NCBI RefSeq assembly: GCF_011090185.1
Contig: NZ_JAAFGS010000002.1
Location: 558,001-622,000, forward strand
Source of the DNA: Saccharibacillus alkalitolerans
GTDB taxonomy: Bacteria > Bacillota > Bacilli > Paenibacillales > Paenibacillaceae
Length of the DNA: 64,000 nt
Direction: 5' to 3'
Shown: piece after piece, positions 51,162 to 59,587 of the stretch
How positions within the stretch are numbered: position 1 is the stretch's first letter
Layout: each line of letters opens with the position of its first letter
Position numbers and translations under genes: made by a program
Notes under the pieces: model-generated
The model's database searches: none
Told to the model about the DNA's origin: nothing
The model's input: the letters and a program-made list of their open reading frames with translations, nothing else

Positions 51162-52448
51162 CTAAAGCACCCGCCTGAGCGGACTGACTTCGCTGCCGCA
51201 CAAGACGCCGATGTAATTGATCTCCCAGCCTTCTCCCAATCCGAGCACTTCCTTCAGATAAGCGTCGTTGTGATTTTTCATCGGCCGGAAGGCGTAGCCC
51301 CGGTCGGCGCTGTACAGGCAGGCGGCCTGCATCAGCTCTCCGGCCGGGATCAGCGCCGGAATCAAGCCCGCGTTTCGCATCTCGCGATCCTCGGAGTAGC
51401 AGATCACCACCCTGGAATACGTCTGCAGGTCGAAAAATTCGTGATCGTTGTACAGGATCCGCTTGAAGTCGATCCGCTTGTCTACGAACTCTCCGTCGTC
51501 CGTCCAAATCTTCTCCTTCTCGGCGACGCAGAAGCGAAGGGCGGGATTGGAAGATCGGTCCCTCACCCGGCTCAGCAGCCTTACCGCTTCTTCCGGTTCG
51601 AATCGTTCGAACGTTTCCGACATATTGAAGTTGCCGATCATGGTGTGCGCCGAACTGCGCAGACCCCTGCAGGCCGGGATCGGAACGACGCCGCTTGAAG
51701 CTTCGGCTTTTCTCCGGTCTCCGCCGGCAGCGCGGAAGCTTCGGAGCAGCGGACTGACATATTCCGTGGGCCGCAGCTCGTCGAAGCTTTTCAGCGCCGG
51801 AATCCGGCTGCTCCGCGCAGCTCCGGTCACGGCCAGAGACCCGGGCGGACGTTCCAAGTCGAGCATGAACGAGCCGTAAATCGAATCCGTCGGTATGCCC
51901 AACCGGTCGAATACCTCTTCCGTGTCGGCCGCTTCGTAGATCCGGTATCGGACTCCCAGCGCATTCAGCGCGTTCTTCGCGTTGCCCAGCACATGTCCCG
52001 CGTCGAGAATGCTCAGATACAGCGAAAATTCGCTGTAATACCTGGAGATGTTCAGCAGATCGGACAGGCCGATCACATAGATCCGGTCCCTGTTCCAGCA
52101 CGGTCCCAATTCCCGCGGGTCCGTCAGATACAGCCGGTCTTCGTACAGGTCATAGAAGTGCACCCTGCGGTCGATCACGAACAGCAGCTGGCAGGAATGC
52201 ATGTTTCTCGTCGAAGGCGAAGCGTTATGATCCTGATAGCGGCTCAGAATATCGAACCGGTCGATCCGCAGCGTATCCGCGGTCAGGCGATCGAGCAGCG
52301 CTTCCAGTCCGCTTCCCTTCTCGGGATGCGCGATCGTTCCTCCGGAGAAGTACGGCCTTTTGACGAACGGAGTCAAATGCGTCAGATGCGTCATCTGATA
52401 GCGGCTTTGCGAATACCGCTTGTAATACTCGAATTCCAATTCTTCCAC
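51162..52448 (-). CDS. SagB-like oxidoreductase (second dehydrogenase) of thiopeptide cluster
   Basis: A 428-residue nitroreductase-superfamily protein. YSEFSLYLSILDAGHVLGNAKNALNALGVRYRIYE resembles the FMN-binding helix of SagB-type enzymes, and two halves with SRVVICYSEDREMRNAGLIPALIPAGELMQAACLYSADRGY suggest an internal duplication as in large TOMM dehydrogenases. GTG 52448 has GGAG 8 nt upstream and is preferred to the GTG at 52466, which overlaps the YcaO stop. It may oxidise a different set of azolines or act on the C-terminus, as the second dehydrogenase (TclP) does in micrococcin. Confidence 0.8.
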   Translation of the reverse strand: MEELEFEYYKRYSQSRYQMTHLTHLTPFVKRPYFSGGTIAHPEKGSGLEALLDRLTADTLRIDRFDILSRYQDHNASPSTRNMHSCQLLFVIDRRVHFYDLYEDRLYLTDPRELGPCWNRDRIYVIGLSDLLNISRYYSEFSLYLSILDAGHVLGNAKNALNALGVRYRIYEAADTEEVFDRLGIPTDSIYGSFMLDLERPPGSLAVTGAARSSRIPALKSFDELRPTEYVSPLLRSFRAAGGDRRKAEASSGVVPIPACRGLRSSAHTMIGNFNMSETFERFEPEEAVRLLSRVRDRSSNPALRFCVAEKEKIWTDDGEFVDKRIDFKRILYNDHEFFDLQTYSRVVICYSEDREMRNAGLIPALIPAGELMQAACLYSADRGYAFRPMKNHNDAYLKEVLGLGEGWEINYIGVLCGSEVSPLRRVL

Positions 52449-52462
52449 GTATGCCGCTCCTT

Positions 52463-54148
52463 TCACGGAAAGGGATGGGGAATGCTGTCGGCCAACCGCA
52501 TGTTTCCGTCGAGACCGTTCAGGCGGGTCGCCTGCTCCAGCCGTTCAAGGTTGATATTCTGGTACTGCATGCCGAAGCCGATATTTTGCATCGACGGAAT
52601 ATGGATCTTGGTGCAGCTCAGGCCCATTTCGCCCAGAAACTTCTGGCTCAGATCGGAGATGTAGATCTCCGGATGATTCGGCAGCAGCGGCTTCAGCAGG
52701 CGGTCCAGCAGTTCCCGCCGTCCCAGCTTCTCTCCGTTTCCGAGGCGGCGCCTGACGACGTTGCGCTCCAATTCTTCGGTACGCTCCGTCTCCAGAGCGA
52801 ACAGCAGATGCTCCTTCATGGCGCTCGACGAATACAGATACAGATGATCCTCAAGCCGGCTTACGTTCGCGTAATCCCGCTGCAGCTCCTCCAGTTCTTC
52901 CTTGGAGTATTTGGCGTACATATAAGCTTTGAACACTTTGATCGAAGTCGAAGCTTCGACAAGAGCCGAGCGGATTGCGGAAACGGGGTTCGGACTTGCT
53001 CCGGCCGCCGTATAATACGCCAGGCAGTCCGGATCTTCGCCCCTGTATTCCAGCAGCACCCAGTAAGCGGGAATGCCCGAATCCAGCGTGATGTCGAACA
53101 GATGGGTCCGATAATCCATCGCTTCCAAATACGCGATCATCAGCCGGATCTCGGGGTCGGAGTATCGTTCGGCTCCTTCCAGACGCACCGGGCTCGACTT
53201 CGTGTACCAGTGGACGAGGAAGGCGTCCCGTTCGATCACTTCCATCAAGGATGCGACAGCCGCTTCCTCCCAACTGCTCCCGATCGCGGTTCCGTTGGAC
53301 GTCTCCGCGACGTAGCGGGGTTCCGGATCGAAGCGGTCCAGCTGCTCGCTGGAGAAGTACGCGATCTGCTCGGGAACGAGCACCTCGCATGACTGTCCGT
53401 AATCGTAGGCTTTTCTCCACTTGATCCGCTTCTCCGGCGAATAACGGCCGAAGGCGAACGCGCTCATCCCGTACTGCTTCTCCGTGTAGCGGCAGAAGTG
53501 CCGCATGGGCACGTACCGGGTTCCCTCCTCCTCCAGTTCGCTCTCGCTCATCCGGATGAAGTCCGCATTCTGCGGGGCGGCTCCGTGGAACCTCTCCAAC
53601 GCTTCCAGCAGGCCCGTATAATAGGATTCTTCGTAGCTGGAAGAACGTCCGTACGCGTCGTAGCTTCGCGTGCCCAGCCGGGCATCGAAAGCGATCAGCG
53701 GCATCGAATCCGCGATTCCCCGGTAATGTCCCTTGAAGATTCCGAACAGCGGATGCACCAGGCTGGACCGGTAAGGTTCGATCGCTTCGACGACCGAACG
53801 GAAATCCCGGCTGCGAAACTGCTCGAACGTGACGCTCCCGGAATCGTCCGGCTCATCCGCGCCCGCCGCTCGGGTATCGAGCGGGGCGTGATCGAGCAGG
53901 CTGCGAATCTCGATCCGCTTGCCGATCAAGTCGTACACGCCGTACGTTTCCGGACCGGCCGATTCCGCCAGCGCCCTTGTCATGTCCAGGTCAAGCCGTC
54001 CGAGGCCTCCTTCGTCCCACTCTTCGATCTCGAATTCCGTGTTGTCGGCCAATCTGGAAGCGATGTAACCGTTCCAGCCTTCGGCTTCGCTGACGACGAC
54101 CATTTCCCGCACTTTGTTGAACATCCGCTCCTCACGCACTGTACTCAC
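52463..54148 (-). CDS. YcaO cyclodehydratase (TclJ/TbtG-like)
   Basis: A 561-residue YcaO enzyme that uses ATP to convert Cys (and possibly Ser) in the precursor to azolines. Visible YcaO segments: AFDARLGTRSYDAYGRSSSYEESYYTGLLEALERFHG (ATP site with E..E), SNGTAIGSSWEEAAVASLMEVIERDAFLVHWYT (second E..ERD motif), GAGxSxNP-like AAGASPNPVSAIRSALVEA. The very C-terminus is PHPFP (557-561), the PxPxP tail of azoline-forming YcaO proteins that places the carboxylate in the active site. It overlaps the ThiF-like partner gene end by 17 nt. Confidence 0.95.
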   Translation of the reverse strand: MSTVREERMFNKVREMVVVSEAEGWNGYIASRLADNTEFEIEEWDEGGLGRLDLDMTRALAESAGPETYGVYDLIGKRIEIRSLLDHAPLDTRAAGADEPDDSGSVTFEQFRSRDFRSVVEAIEPYRSSLVHPLFGIFKGHYRGIADSMPLIAFDARLGTRSYDAYGRSSSYEESYYTGLLEALERFHGAAPQNADFIRMSESELEEEGTRYVPMRHFCRYTEKQYGMSAFAFGRYSPEKRIKWRKAYDYGQSCEVLVPEQIAYFSSEQLDRFDPEPRYVAETSNGTAIGSSWEEAAVASLMEVIERDAFLVHWYTKSSPVRLEGAERYSDPEIRLMIAYLEAMDYRTHLFDITLDSGIPAYWVLLEYRGEDPDCLAYYTAAGASPNPVSAIRSALVEASTSIKVFKAYMYAKYSKEELEELQRDYANVSRLEDHLYLYSSSAMKEHLLFALETERTEELERNVVRRRLGNGEKLGRRELLDRLLKPLLPNHPEIYISDLSQKFLGEMGLSCTKIHIPSMQNIGFGMQYQNINLERLEQATRLNGLDGNMRLADSIPHPFP

Positions 54149-55709
54149 CCACGTCGATCCGCCTTGCGCACAAGCCCGCTTCCAGCAGCTCGTATTCGCG
54201 GCTCCAGGCCCGCTCTTCGTAGCGGATATTGTGCGCTTTGAACAGCTCCAGCGCTTTTTCGATGAACGCCGATTCGTCGCCGTCTTCCGGCAGCATCCCC
54301 CAGGGAAGCGCGGCAGGGTCGGTCTCCGTCTCTCTCGCGTCGAACGGAAGGCGAATCCGCACTTCTTCGTTCAGCCTGCGGCAAATATAATGGACGACCG
54401 CCCGCTCCAGCTCTTCGCGCAGTCGGATCGTCTTCAGTCCGCTTCCGAACAGCCTTCCGTTCGGGTCCGCGATCCAGACCTTGTAGGAACCCGAGACGGG
54501 AAAATGCTCCAGGCAAATTTCGGTACCGGACAGGAAATCCCGGTACGCGCGCAGCGTCTTGACCGATTCCCGGGCGGAAGAGTCGAGCTTGAAGCGCCGA
54601 CCCGATTCTTCCAGGTGGCCGAGAAGCAGCTGCGTCTTGCGGTAGTAATAATCGTCCGCCTTCGCGACCAGCCATTCGCCGCCCGTCTGTTTGGCGAAAT
54701 GCCGCTCCAGCGCGAAGATGATCGCGTCCACGCCGTTTTCTTCGAAATTCAGTCCCGCCGTTCCGTACTCTTCGCGGTCCGAGGTATCGCGGATGCCGTA
54801 AGCGGAAAATCCGATCTGCTTGAGCCGGCCGTATTCGTCCGATTGGTTCGCGATCCGCAGCCCGAGCCTGCCTTCCGTCAAATAACGTTCGAAGCGGTCA
54901 ATGCGCTCGATCGGCGAACATTCGTGCACCGTCAGAGGCGCCTGAGACGTGCTGACCACCTCGATTTCGCCCAGCAGCGAATCCGTCTCGATGAACTTGA
55001 TGTTTTCGTTGATATAGAACGTGTCCCGGCCGAAACCGGCCAGCCTTTTGAGAGCGAAGATCAGCAGATAGAAAGGCCCGAATTTCCGCAGCAGCGGGTG
55101 GATCTCGGAGGTGAGCCGTTTGTATTCGAGATGGCCGACCGCCGTTCCGCACCAGCCGGAATTGTAAGCCTGCAGCAGCACGTAATCGCGCCGGCCGTTC
55201 AGGTCGTCCCGGTTCGCCGTTATAAGCAGCGCTTCTTCCGGCACCTCGTCCGGACGGTCGTAGACGACGGCCTTCTTCCCGTAGTTCTCGAAGGTGCCTT
55301 CGAGCTCCGGCAGACTCTGCGCCAGCTCCCGCGAAACGGCAATCGGCGTATGTACGATGCGCTCGATCGCCCCGTGCGGCGCATCCGCGTGCGGCCAATA
55401 CTGGGCCAGAATCGGGAACCACGCTTCGCCGCCGTAACGGTGAACGGCATCCCCTTCCCCGTAAGCGAACAGGACGCCGCTTCCGGTAAGCATCTTGATC
55501 AGCTTCAGATTCTCCCCGCGCTCTCCGCCCGCCAGCTCGGCAAGGGAAGCGCCGCCTTTCGTCTTCCGCAAAATGTCGAGCAGCCGTTCATGCCGGGCGG
55601 CATCGAGCCGGAATTTCAACGTTTTGTAACTGGTTTTGAGCAGCGTCGTATCTTCTCCCCGGTAGACCATCACGTTCTCCCGGTTCAGCAGCCGAAGGTC
55701 CGGATTCAC
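54132..55709 (-). CDS. Ocin-ThiF-like leader-binding partner (TclI/TbtF-like)
   Basis: A 525-residue protein of the putative thiazole-containing bacteriocin maturation type (Ocin_ThiF_like). The first 90 residues (LRLLNRENVMVYRGEDTTLLKTSYKTLKFRLDAARHERLLDIL... LKLIKMLTGSGVL) form the winged-helix RRE that grips the leader peptide; the rest carries an E1-like fold with adenylation residues not visible, so it acts as the adaptor for the YcaO enzyme. GTG 55709 with AAGGAGG 7 nt upstream overlaps the LanB stop by 4 nt. Confidence 0.88.
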   Translation of the reverse strand: MNPDLRLLNRENVMVYRGEDTTLLKTSYKTLKFRLDAARHERLLDILRKTKGGASLAELAGGERGENLKLIKMLTGSGVLFAYGEGDAVHRYGGEAWFPILAQYWPHADAPHGAIERIVHTPIAVSRELAQSLPELEGTFENYGKKAVVYDRPDEVPEEALLITANRDDLNGRRDYVLLQAYNSGWCGTAVGHLEYKRLTSEIHPLLRKFGPFYLLIFALKRLAGFGRDTFYINENIKFIETDSLLGEIEVVSTSQAPLTVHECSPIERIDRFERYLTEGRLGLRIANQSDEYGRLKQIGFSAYGIRDTSDREEYGTAGLNFEENGVDAIIFALERHFAKQTGGEWLVAKADDYYYRKTQLLLGHLEESGRRFKLDSSARESVKTLRAYRDFLSGTEICLEHFPVSGSYKVWIADPNGRLFGSGLKTIRLREELERAVVHYICRRLNEEVRIRLPFDARETETDPAALPWGMLPEDGDESAFIEKALELFKAHNIRYEERAWSREYELLEAGLCARRIDVGEYSA

Positions 55710-58276
55710 GGCTGTCCCTCCTTTTTGTAAAATTCGATGTCGTACTCCGTGGCGTAAGGCGCGTCATCCCCCAGGAATTCCTCGATATACAGGTTTTCGT
55801 AGCCGGATTCGGCGTATTTCTGAATGATTTCTTTTTCCAGCACTTTCAGGGATACCGGATTGGCCGCGTCCACATAGAACGGCTTGAAGTCGATAAGCCT
55901 GAAGGTCTTGTCCGACAGATCCCGCTTTGCCGTAATGAAGAACCGGGTGCTCTCTTCCCGCTCGGCGAAGTGCAGGTTCAGCCGCTTGTAATGATCCGCC
56001 GCGCTTTCTTCCTCCCTTTTTCCGAGCAGAGAAGCCGAGGCGGCCAGCGCGAATCTCCGGCGGCAGACGACGACCCGTCCGGCCGTCATGCGGGGCACGG
56101 TACTTTCCCGGATCAGATCGGAAAATTTGAAAGTCATGCGGCCCGAAGCGAACAGCTGCAGCAGCGTCGAGATATAGCCCGGCATCGCCGTCGGAATCAG
56201 CGATCCCCTGAACAAAATTTTGAGCGGCATTCCCGTTTCTTTTTCGAAGAAGCGGACCGCCTTCGTGGCCGGGTCGCAGCCGATGGACAGCGCTTCGACC
56301 TTGAGGTAATCCTCGGCGATTTTCGAGAATCGCTTGCGGCCCGTGCCGACCGTCTTGACGCATTTCGTCAGGGTCGACTCCTTGATGTTGCCGTTGAAGC
56401 CGAAGTTCTCCGTATACTCCCGGTAACCCTGGGCGTAATAATAATCTTCTTCGAATCGCTTGTAGGCTTCGCTCTCGTGCAGGTAATCCGGGAAGTAATC
56501 CATGAATCTCGATTTATATTTCTCTTGTCCGTCGTAGATGGCGTTGACGATCTTGCGCTGCCCGTTCACCTGGATGAAAAAGCTTGAAGACAGGTCGGCC
56601 ATCCGGTAGATCTCTTCCGGAATCCGGCGCCCGTAAGCTTCGACCAGCGGCAGGATATCCGCCTCCGCGCGGCCCGCGCAGAGCGTGTTCAGCTCTTCGA
56701 TAAAACGCAGCTTGAGGCGGTCGAGCGTCTTCACCCATTCGGAGCCGCTGCCTTCGTAGCTGTACAGGGGCCCCGACCAATACGGCAGGATGTGCTTCGA
56801 TACTTCGAACAGGACGGTGAAGAAGCGGCTGTCGAGTTCGCCGACGCCTTCCCGGTCGAGCCGCGCGCCGAGCTCCAGCTGCATCCGGATATTGACGTCG
56901 AACAGCAGCGAGACTTTTTGCAGAGCTTCGAACGTCCGCAGATCGTCTTCGATCCACTCCTGCGCAAACGGCAGCGGAGTCGATATAATGCCGTCTTCGT
57001 AGAAAATCCGGCTGGGGTCCATGCGAATCCGTCTCGTTTCCGGATGCTCGCCCAGCAGCCCGCCGACCTCGGCGTACAGCCGGCTCCGCTCTGCGGTATC
57101 GCCGCACCGCTCGAGCTCCAGCTTGATGGCGACGAGCTGGTCCAGGGTACGCTTCAGCGCATCGAACTTGTCTTCCGGCAGATACAGGCGTCCCGCCTCG
57201 AGCATTTCTTCGATAAAGCCCGCTTCCGTCTGCTGCGAGAATCCGACGGCCGGAATCAGCAGCCCGATCTGCACATATTCGCGAAGCAGCCGGCACAGCT
57301 CGGCCCGCGCGACTCCTCTTCCCCGGAACAAATCTTCGAAATCGGACAGGCCCACCGTGTGATTGACGCTGTTCGACTTGAAGAAGCGCGCCAGCTCTTC
57401 GGTCATCCGAAGCTTCTTCAGAATCTCGCTCGTTTCGAAAATCTTCTCGCTTTTGCGGTCGTCCCGGGTCGCGACGAAGCTGATCGCCACCTGCCCGTCC
57501 GCGCGTTCGATCGACAGCGGCGGAATTTTGTAGCGCACCCGGCCGTAGAAGCTGTCCTCGCCGAGCAGGTATTCGAAGATCAGGCGGTTCAGGAACGTGT
57601 AATTGATCTTGCAGCGTCTCTCCGTGCGCAGTTCCGCCCCGCTTGTCGGCTCCGCGCCGCCTCCCCGGACCAGTTCGGCGCGGCCTACCCGCGTAATTTC
57701 GGCGAAGGGGCTCGTCTTGAAGGCGGCTCTTGCCAGAACTTTGTACAGGGTGTAGTCGAGCTTTCTCTCCGCGTTCTTGTGCTGCTCGGGCGGCGTATCG
57801 AGATACCTGCGCAGCTTGGGATGAATATTCGGCTGGATCATCAGCAGATTATTTTGCAGTTCGGCGCTGCCGCCGGCGGCGGCATGCATGCTTCGTCTGG
57901 CGCGGATGCACACTTCGTCGTAAAAGTCCGTATATGCGACGTCCGCTTCGGCCAGCGCGGTCCACAGCTTACGGAACTCTTCCACCGTTCCGGCGGCCGA
58001 CGCAAGTTCCGGTCCGGCTTCCCGCAGCAGCTTTTCGAAGCGGGCGAATTTTTCGTTGTACACGGCACGCTTGAGATTCAGCAGCCGGCTCGAACCTTCG
58101 CTTTCGACAAGCGTCTCCAGAGCCGCGATCACTTCCGCCTTGGCGGCATCGAAACGGCGGCGCAGTTCAAGCAGTTCCCGATTGCGGTTCTCCAATTCGT
58201 TCCGGCAGTCGATTTCGACCGCCTGTTTGTCCAGGGAATTCGTTCGCACCAGGATAAACGGGTTAACGGATGGCAT
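55706..58276 (-). CDS. Split LanB dehydratase, tRNA-dependent glutamylation subunit (TclK/TbtB-like)
   Basis: An 856-residue Lant_dehydr_N protein that transfers glutamate from Glu-tRNA to Ser/Thr side chains of the precursor. Features: PFILVRTNSL at the N-terminus, KLDYTLYKVLARAAFKTSPFAEITRVG (the KxSPxxTxT-type motif), YKIPPLSIERADG and the late MTFKFSDLIRESTVPRMTAGRVVVCRRRFALAA segment. It lacks the SpaB_C elimination domain, which is supplied by the 272-residue protein; such a split is diagnostic for thiopeptides and goadsporin-like peptides. AAAGGAG 8 nt before ATG; 17 bp after the pyridine synthase stop. Confidence 0.94.
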   Translation of the reverse strand: MPSVNPFILVRTNSLDKQAVEIDCRNELENRNRELLELRRRFDAAKAEVIAALETLVESEGSSRLLNLKRAVYNEKFARFEKLLREAGPELASAAGTVEEFRKLWTALAEADVAYTDFYDEVCIRARRSMHAAAGGSAELQNNLLMIQPNIHPKLRRYLDTPPEQHKNAERKLDYTLYKVLARAAFKTSPFAEITRVGRAELVRGGGAEPTSGAELRTERRCKINYTFLNRLIFEYLLGEDSFYGRVRYKIPPLSIERADGQVAISFVATRDDRKSEKIFETSEILKKLRMTEELARFFKSNSVNHTVGLSDFEDLFRGRGVARAELCRLLREYVQIGLLIPAVGFSQQTEAGFIEEMLEAGRLYLPEDKFDALKRTLDQLVAIKLELERCGDTAERSRLYAEVGGLLGEHPETRRIRMDPSRIFYEDGIISTPLPFAQEWIEDDLRTFEALQKVSLLFDVNIRMQLELGARLDREGVGELDSRFFTVLFEVSKHILPYWSGPLYSYEGSGSEWVKTLDRLKLRFIEELNTLCAGRAEADILPLVEAYGRRIPEEIYRMADLSSSFFIQVNGQRKIVNAIYDGQEKYKSRFMDYFPDYLHESEAYKRFEEDYYYAQGYREYTENFGFNGNIKESTLTKCVKTVGTGRKRFSKIAEDYLKVEALSIGCDPATKAVRFFEKETGMPLKILFRGSLIPTAMPGYISTLLQLFASGRMTFKFSDLIRESTVPRMTAGRVVVCRRRFALAASASLLGKREEESAADHYKRLNLHFAEREESTRFFITAKRDLSDKTFRLIDFKPFYVDAANPVSLKVLEKEIIQKYAESGYENLYIEEFLGDDAPYATEYDIEFYKKEGQP

Positions 58277-58293
58277 AACGGCAGCTCCTTTCT

Positions 58294-59328
58294 CTAAATT
58301 TTCATTAACAGGCCCGTGCGGCTCTCCTCGATCCGGCGGATCGCGCAGTAGCCGTAGACGTGCTTCTGAGCCATGCCTTGTTCGAACAGAGGCAGCGTCA
58401 TGTAGAAGAGGTTAATGAGATTGCGGTAGATCAGCATGTCGTCGGACATCATCATCTCTTCCAGATCGCCCCGTTCGAGCAGCCGTTTGTGGAAGGGATT
58501 GTCCATCCCCGCGATATACCGTTCGAATCTCCGGTACTGCTCGCCCAGATCCATATGATCTTCTTCTTCGAAGAGTTCTTTGGCAAAGCTGAGCCGCATA
58601 TCCCGGTCGATGTCCGCCCAGGCGCGCTTCCACTCGTCCAACGCCGCTCCGTCCTTCTCCCGGCCGCCGTCGCTCTCTTCCGCAAAAACGTTCAGGTACA
58701 AGCGTTCGAAGCGCTCCTGCACGTTTTCCATATGCCCTTCGAGCTTCAGCCTGGAGAAGAACCCCAGCACATGCGAGAGATAGGAAATGTATCCCTGCGC
58801 GGCGTCCCCGTTGTATAGCGTCGCGATATGAAGGAACATGTCGGTAAACATCCGGATTCGGCGCGGCTCGTCCAGTTCGCCCAGACCCGCCAGCATTTTG
58901 TTGTGCACCGGCTGAAGAAGGCAGCGATACCGGCGGAACAGCTCCAGATGGTATTCCGAGTTGTATACGCCCGTTTTCCCTTCTCCGAGCCGCACTTCGC
59001 CGTCTTCCCGCATGACGGCGTCCGCGCCCGAACGCAGTTCCAGGTCGCTCAGCCTGCGCTGCTCTTTGCGGTACTTCGCTTTCACTCTCTCGACCGTCTC
59101 GAAGTCGAGCGGGCGTTCCTGCTTATAGTCCGCTGTGCAGCGTTCGAGCGGTCCCAGCAGCCGTCCTTCGTCTTCCGCCTTTTCCAGCGTCACCAGAATG
59201 TTGGGTCCGTTCAGCCAGTCCGTATCGAGGTAGTAGCTCCCGGGCACTTGAACCTCCAGCACTTCCTCCGCCAGCTTCAGCATGAGCGGGAGCTTGCTCC
59301 CTTCGTAATCGTAAATCCGGATCGGCAT
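58294..59328 (-). CDS. Thiopeptide pyridine synthase (TbtD/TclM-like)
   Basis: A 344-residue enzyme related to the LanB elimination fold that joins two dehydroalanines by a formal [4+2] cycloaddition, makes the six-membered nitrogen ring and releases the leader. Matches recalled from characterised homologues: N-terminal MPIRIYDY and YYLDTDWLNGPNI (31-43) in place of the RxWxxGPHxR strand, GYISYLSHVLGFF (179-191; family: G.xSY.SHxExFL), and NPFHKRLL...YRNLINLFYMTL (277-311; family: SxFHRMLYGNP...YRVVLNYTYLHL). The elimination Arg/His set is missing, as expected. First gene of the biosynthetic operon; AGGAGAG before ATG. Confidence 0.85.
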   Translation of the reverse strand: MPIRIYDYEGSKLPLMLKLAEEVLEVQVPGSYYLDTDWLNGPNILVTLEKAEDEGRLLGPLERCTADYKQERPLDFETVERVKAKYRKEQRRLSDLELRSGADAVMREDGEVRLGEGKTGVYNSEYHLELFRRYRCLLQPVHNKMLAGLGELDEPRRIRMFTDMFLHIATLYNGDAAQGYISYLSHVLGFFSRLKLEGHMENVQERFERLYLNVFAEESDGGREKDGAALDEWKRAWADIDRDMRLSFAKELFEEEDHMDLGEQYRRFERYIAGMDNPFHKRLLERGDLEEMMMSDDMLIYRNLINLFYMTLPLFEQGMAQKHVYGYCAIRRIEESRTGLLMKI

Positions 59329-59376
59329 TTCGGTCTCTCCTCTGCGCGTTTTTATGGTTCTCTTCCTTGTGGCTTA

Positions 59377-59382
59377 AGTATA
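59377..59382 (-). promoter_or_regulatory. Candidate -10 element of the biosynthetic operon
   Basis: TATACT on the minus strand, 49 bp before the pyridine synthase start. No consensus -35 stands at 17 nt; that position is occupied by the edge of a palindrome (59404-59423), so an activator-dependent promoter is likely. Confidence 0.5.
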
Positions 59383-59403
59383 GAGCGGACGGCTCCTTCA
59401 TCC

Positions 59404-59423
59404 CGGTTTTGATCGCAAAACCG
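59404..59423. promoter_or_regulatory. 20-bp palindrome at the -35 region of the biosynthetic operon
   Basis: CGGTTTTG-ATCG-CAAAACCG, perfect 8-bp arms. Not followed by a T tract, so it is a protein site rather than a terminator. The protein is unknown. Confidence 0.6.
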
Positions 59424-59512
59424 CGGATTTCGCGCAGAATCGTCGCTCGGCGCCGCAAGAAACGTTCGCGATATCCGAATCGTCGGAAAGGAGGAAGGAA
59501 AAAGAACGCACG

Positions 59513-59562
59513 AAAAAGCCGCTTCGCTTCCGGAATACGGAGGCAAAGCGGCTTCTATATAA
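59513..59562 (-). terminator. Terminator of agrBDCA operon
   Basis: On the minus strand GAAGCCGCTTTGCCTCCG / CGGAAGCGAAGCGGCTTTTTC, about 15 paired bases. It separates the agr transcript from the biosynthetic operon. Confidence 0.88.
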
Positions 59563-59587
59563 GCAGTTGGATCGCGTCGGCGCGGGG

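Noticed and set aside
56792..58297. Plus-strand frame of about 500 codons antisense to the LanB gene, and similar ones at 54114-55730, 50304-51698 and 42577-44235
   Set aside because: Arg/Asp/Gln-rich shadow translations without start signals; the minus-strand genes have family signatures and coupled starts.
45789..59328. Class I lanthipeptide cluster
   Set aside because: No LanC cyclase; the dehydratase is split and accompanied by YcaO, azoline dehydrogenases and a pyridine synthase.
45789..59328. Goadsporin-like linear azole peptide cluster
   Set aside because: Goadsporin also splits LanB, but the 344-residue protein matches pyridine synthases rather than a third elimination domain; kept as the alternative if that match fails.
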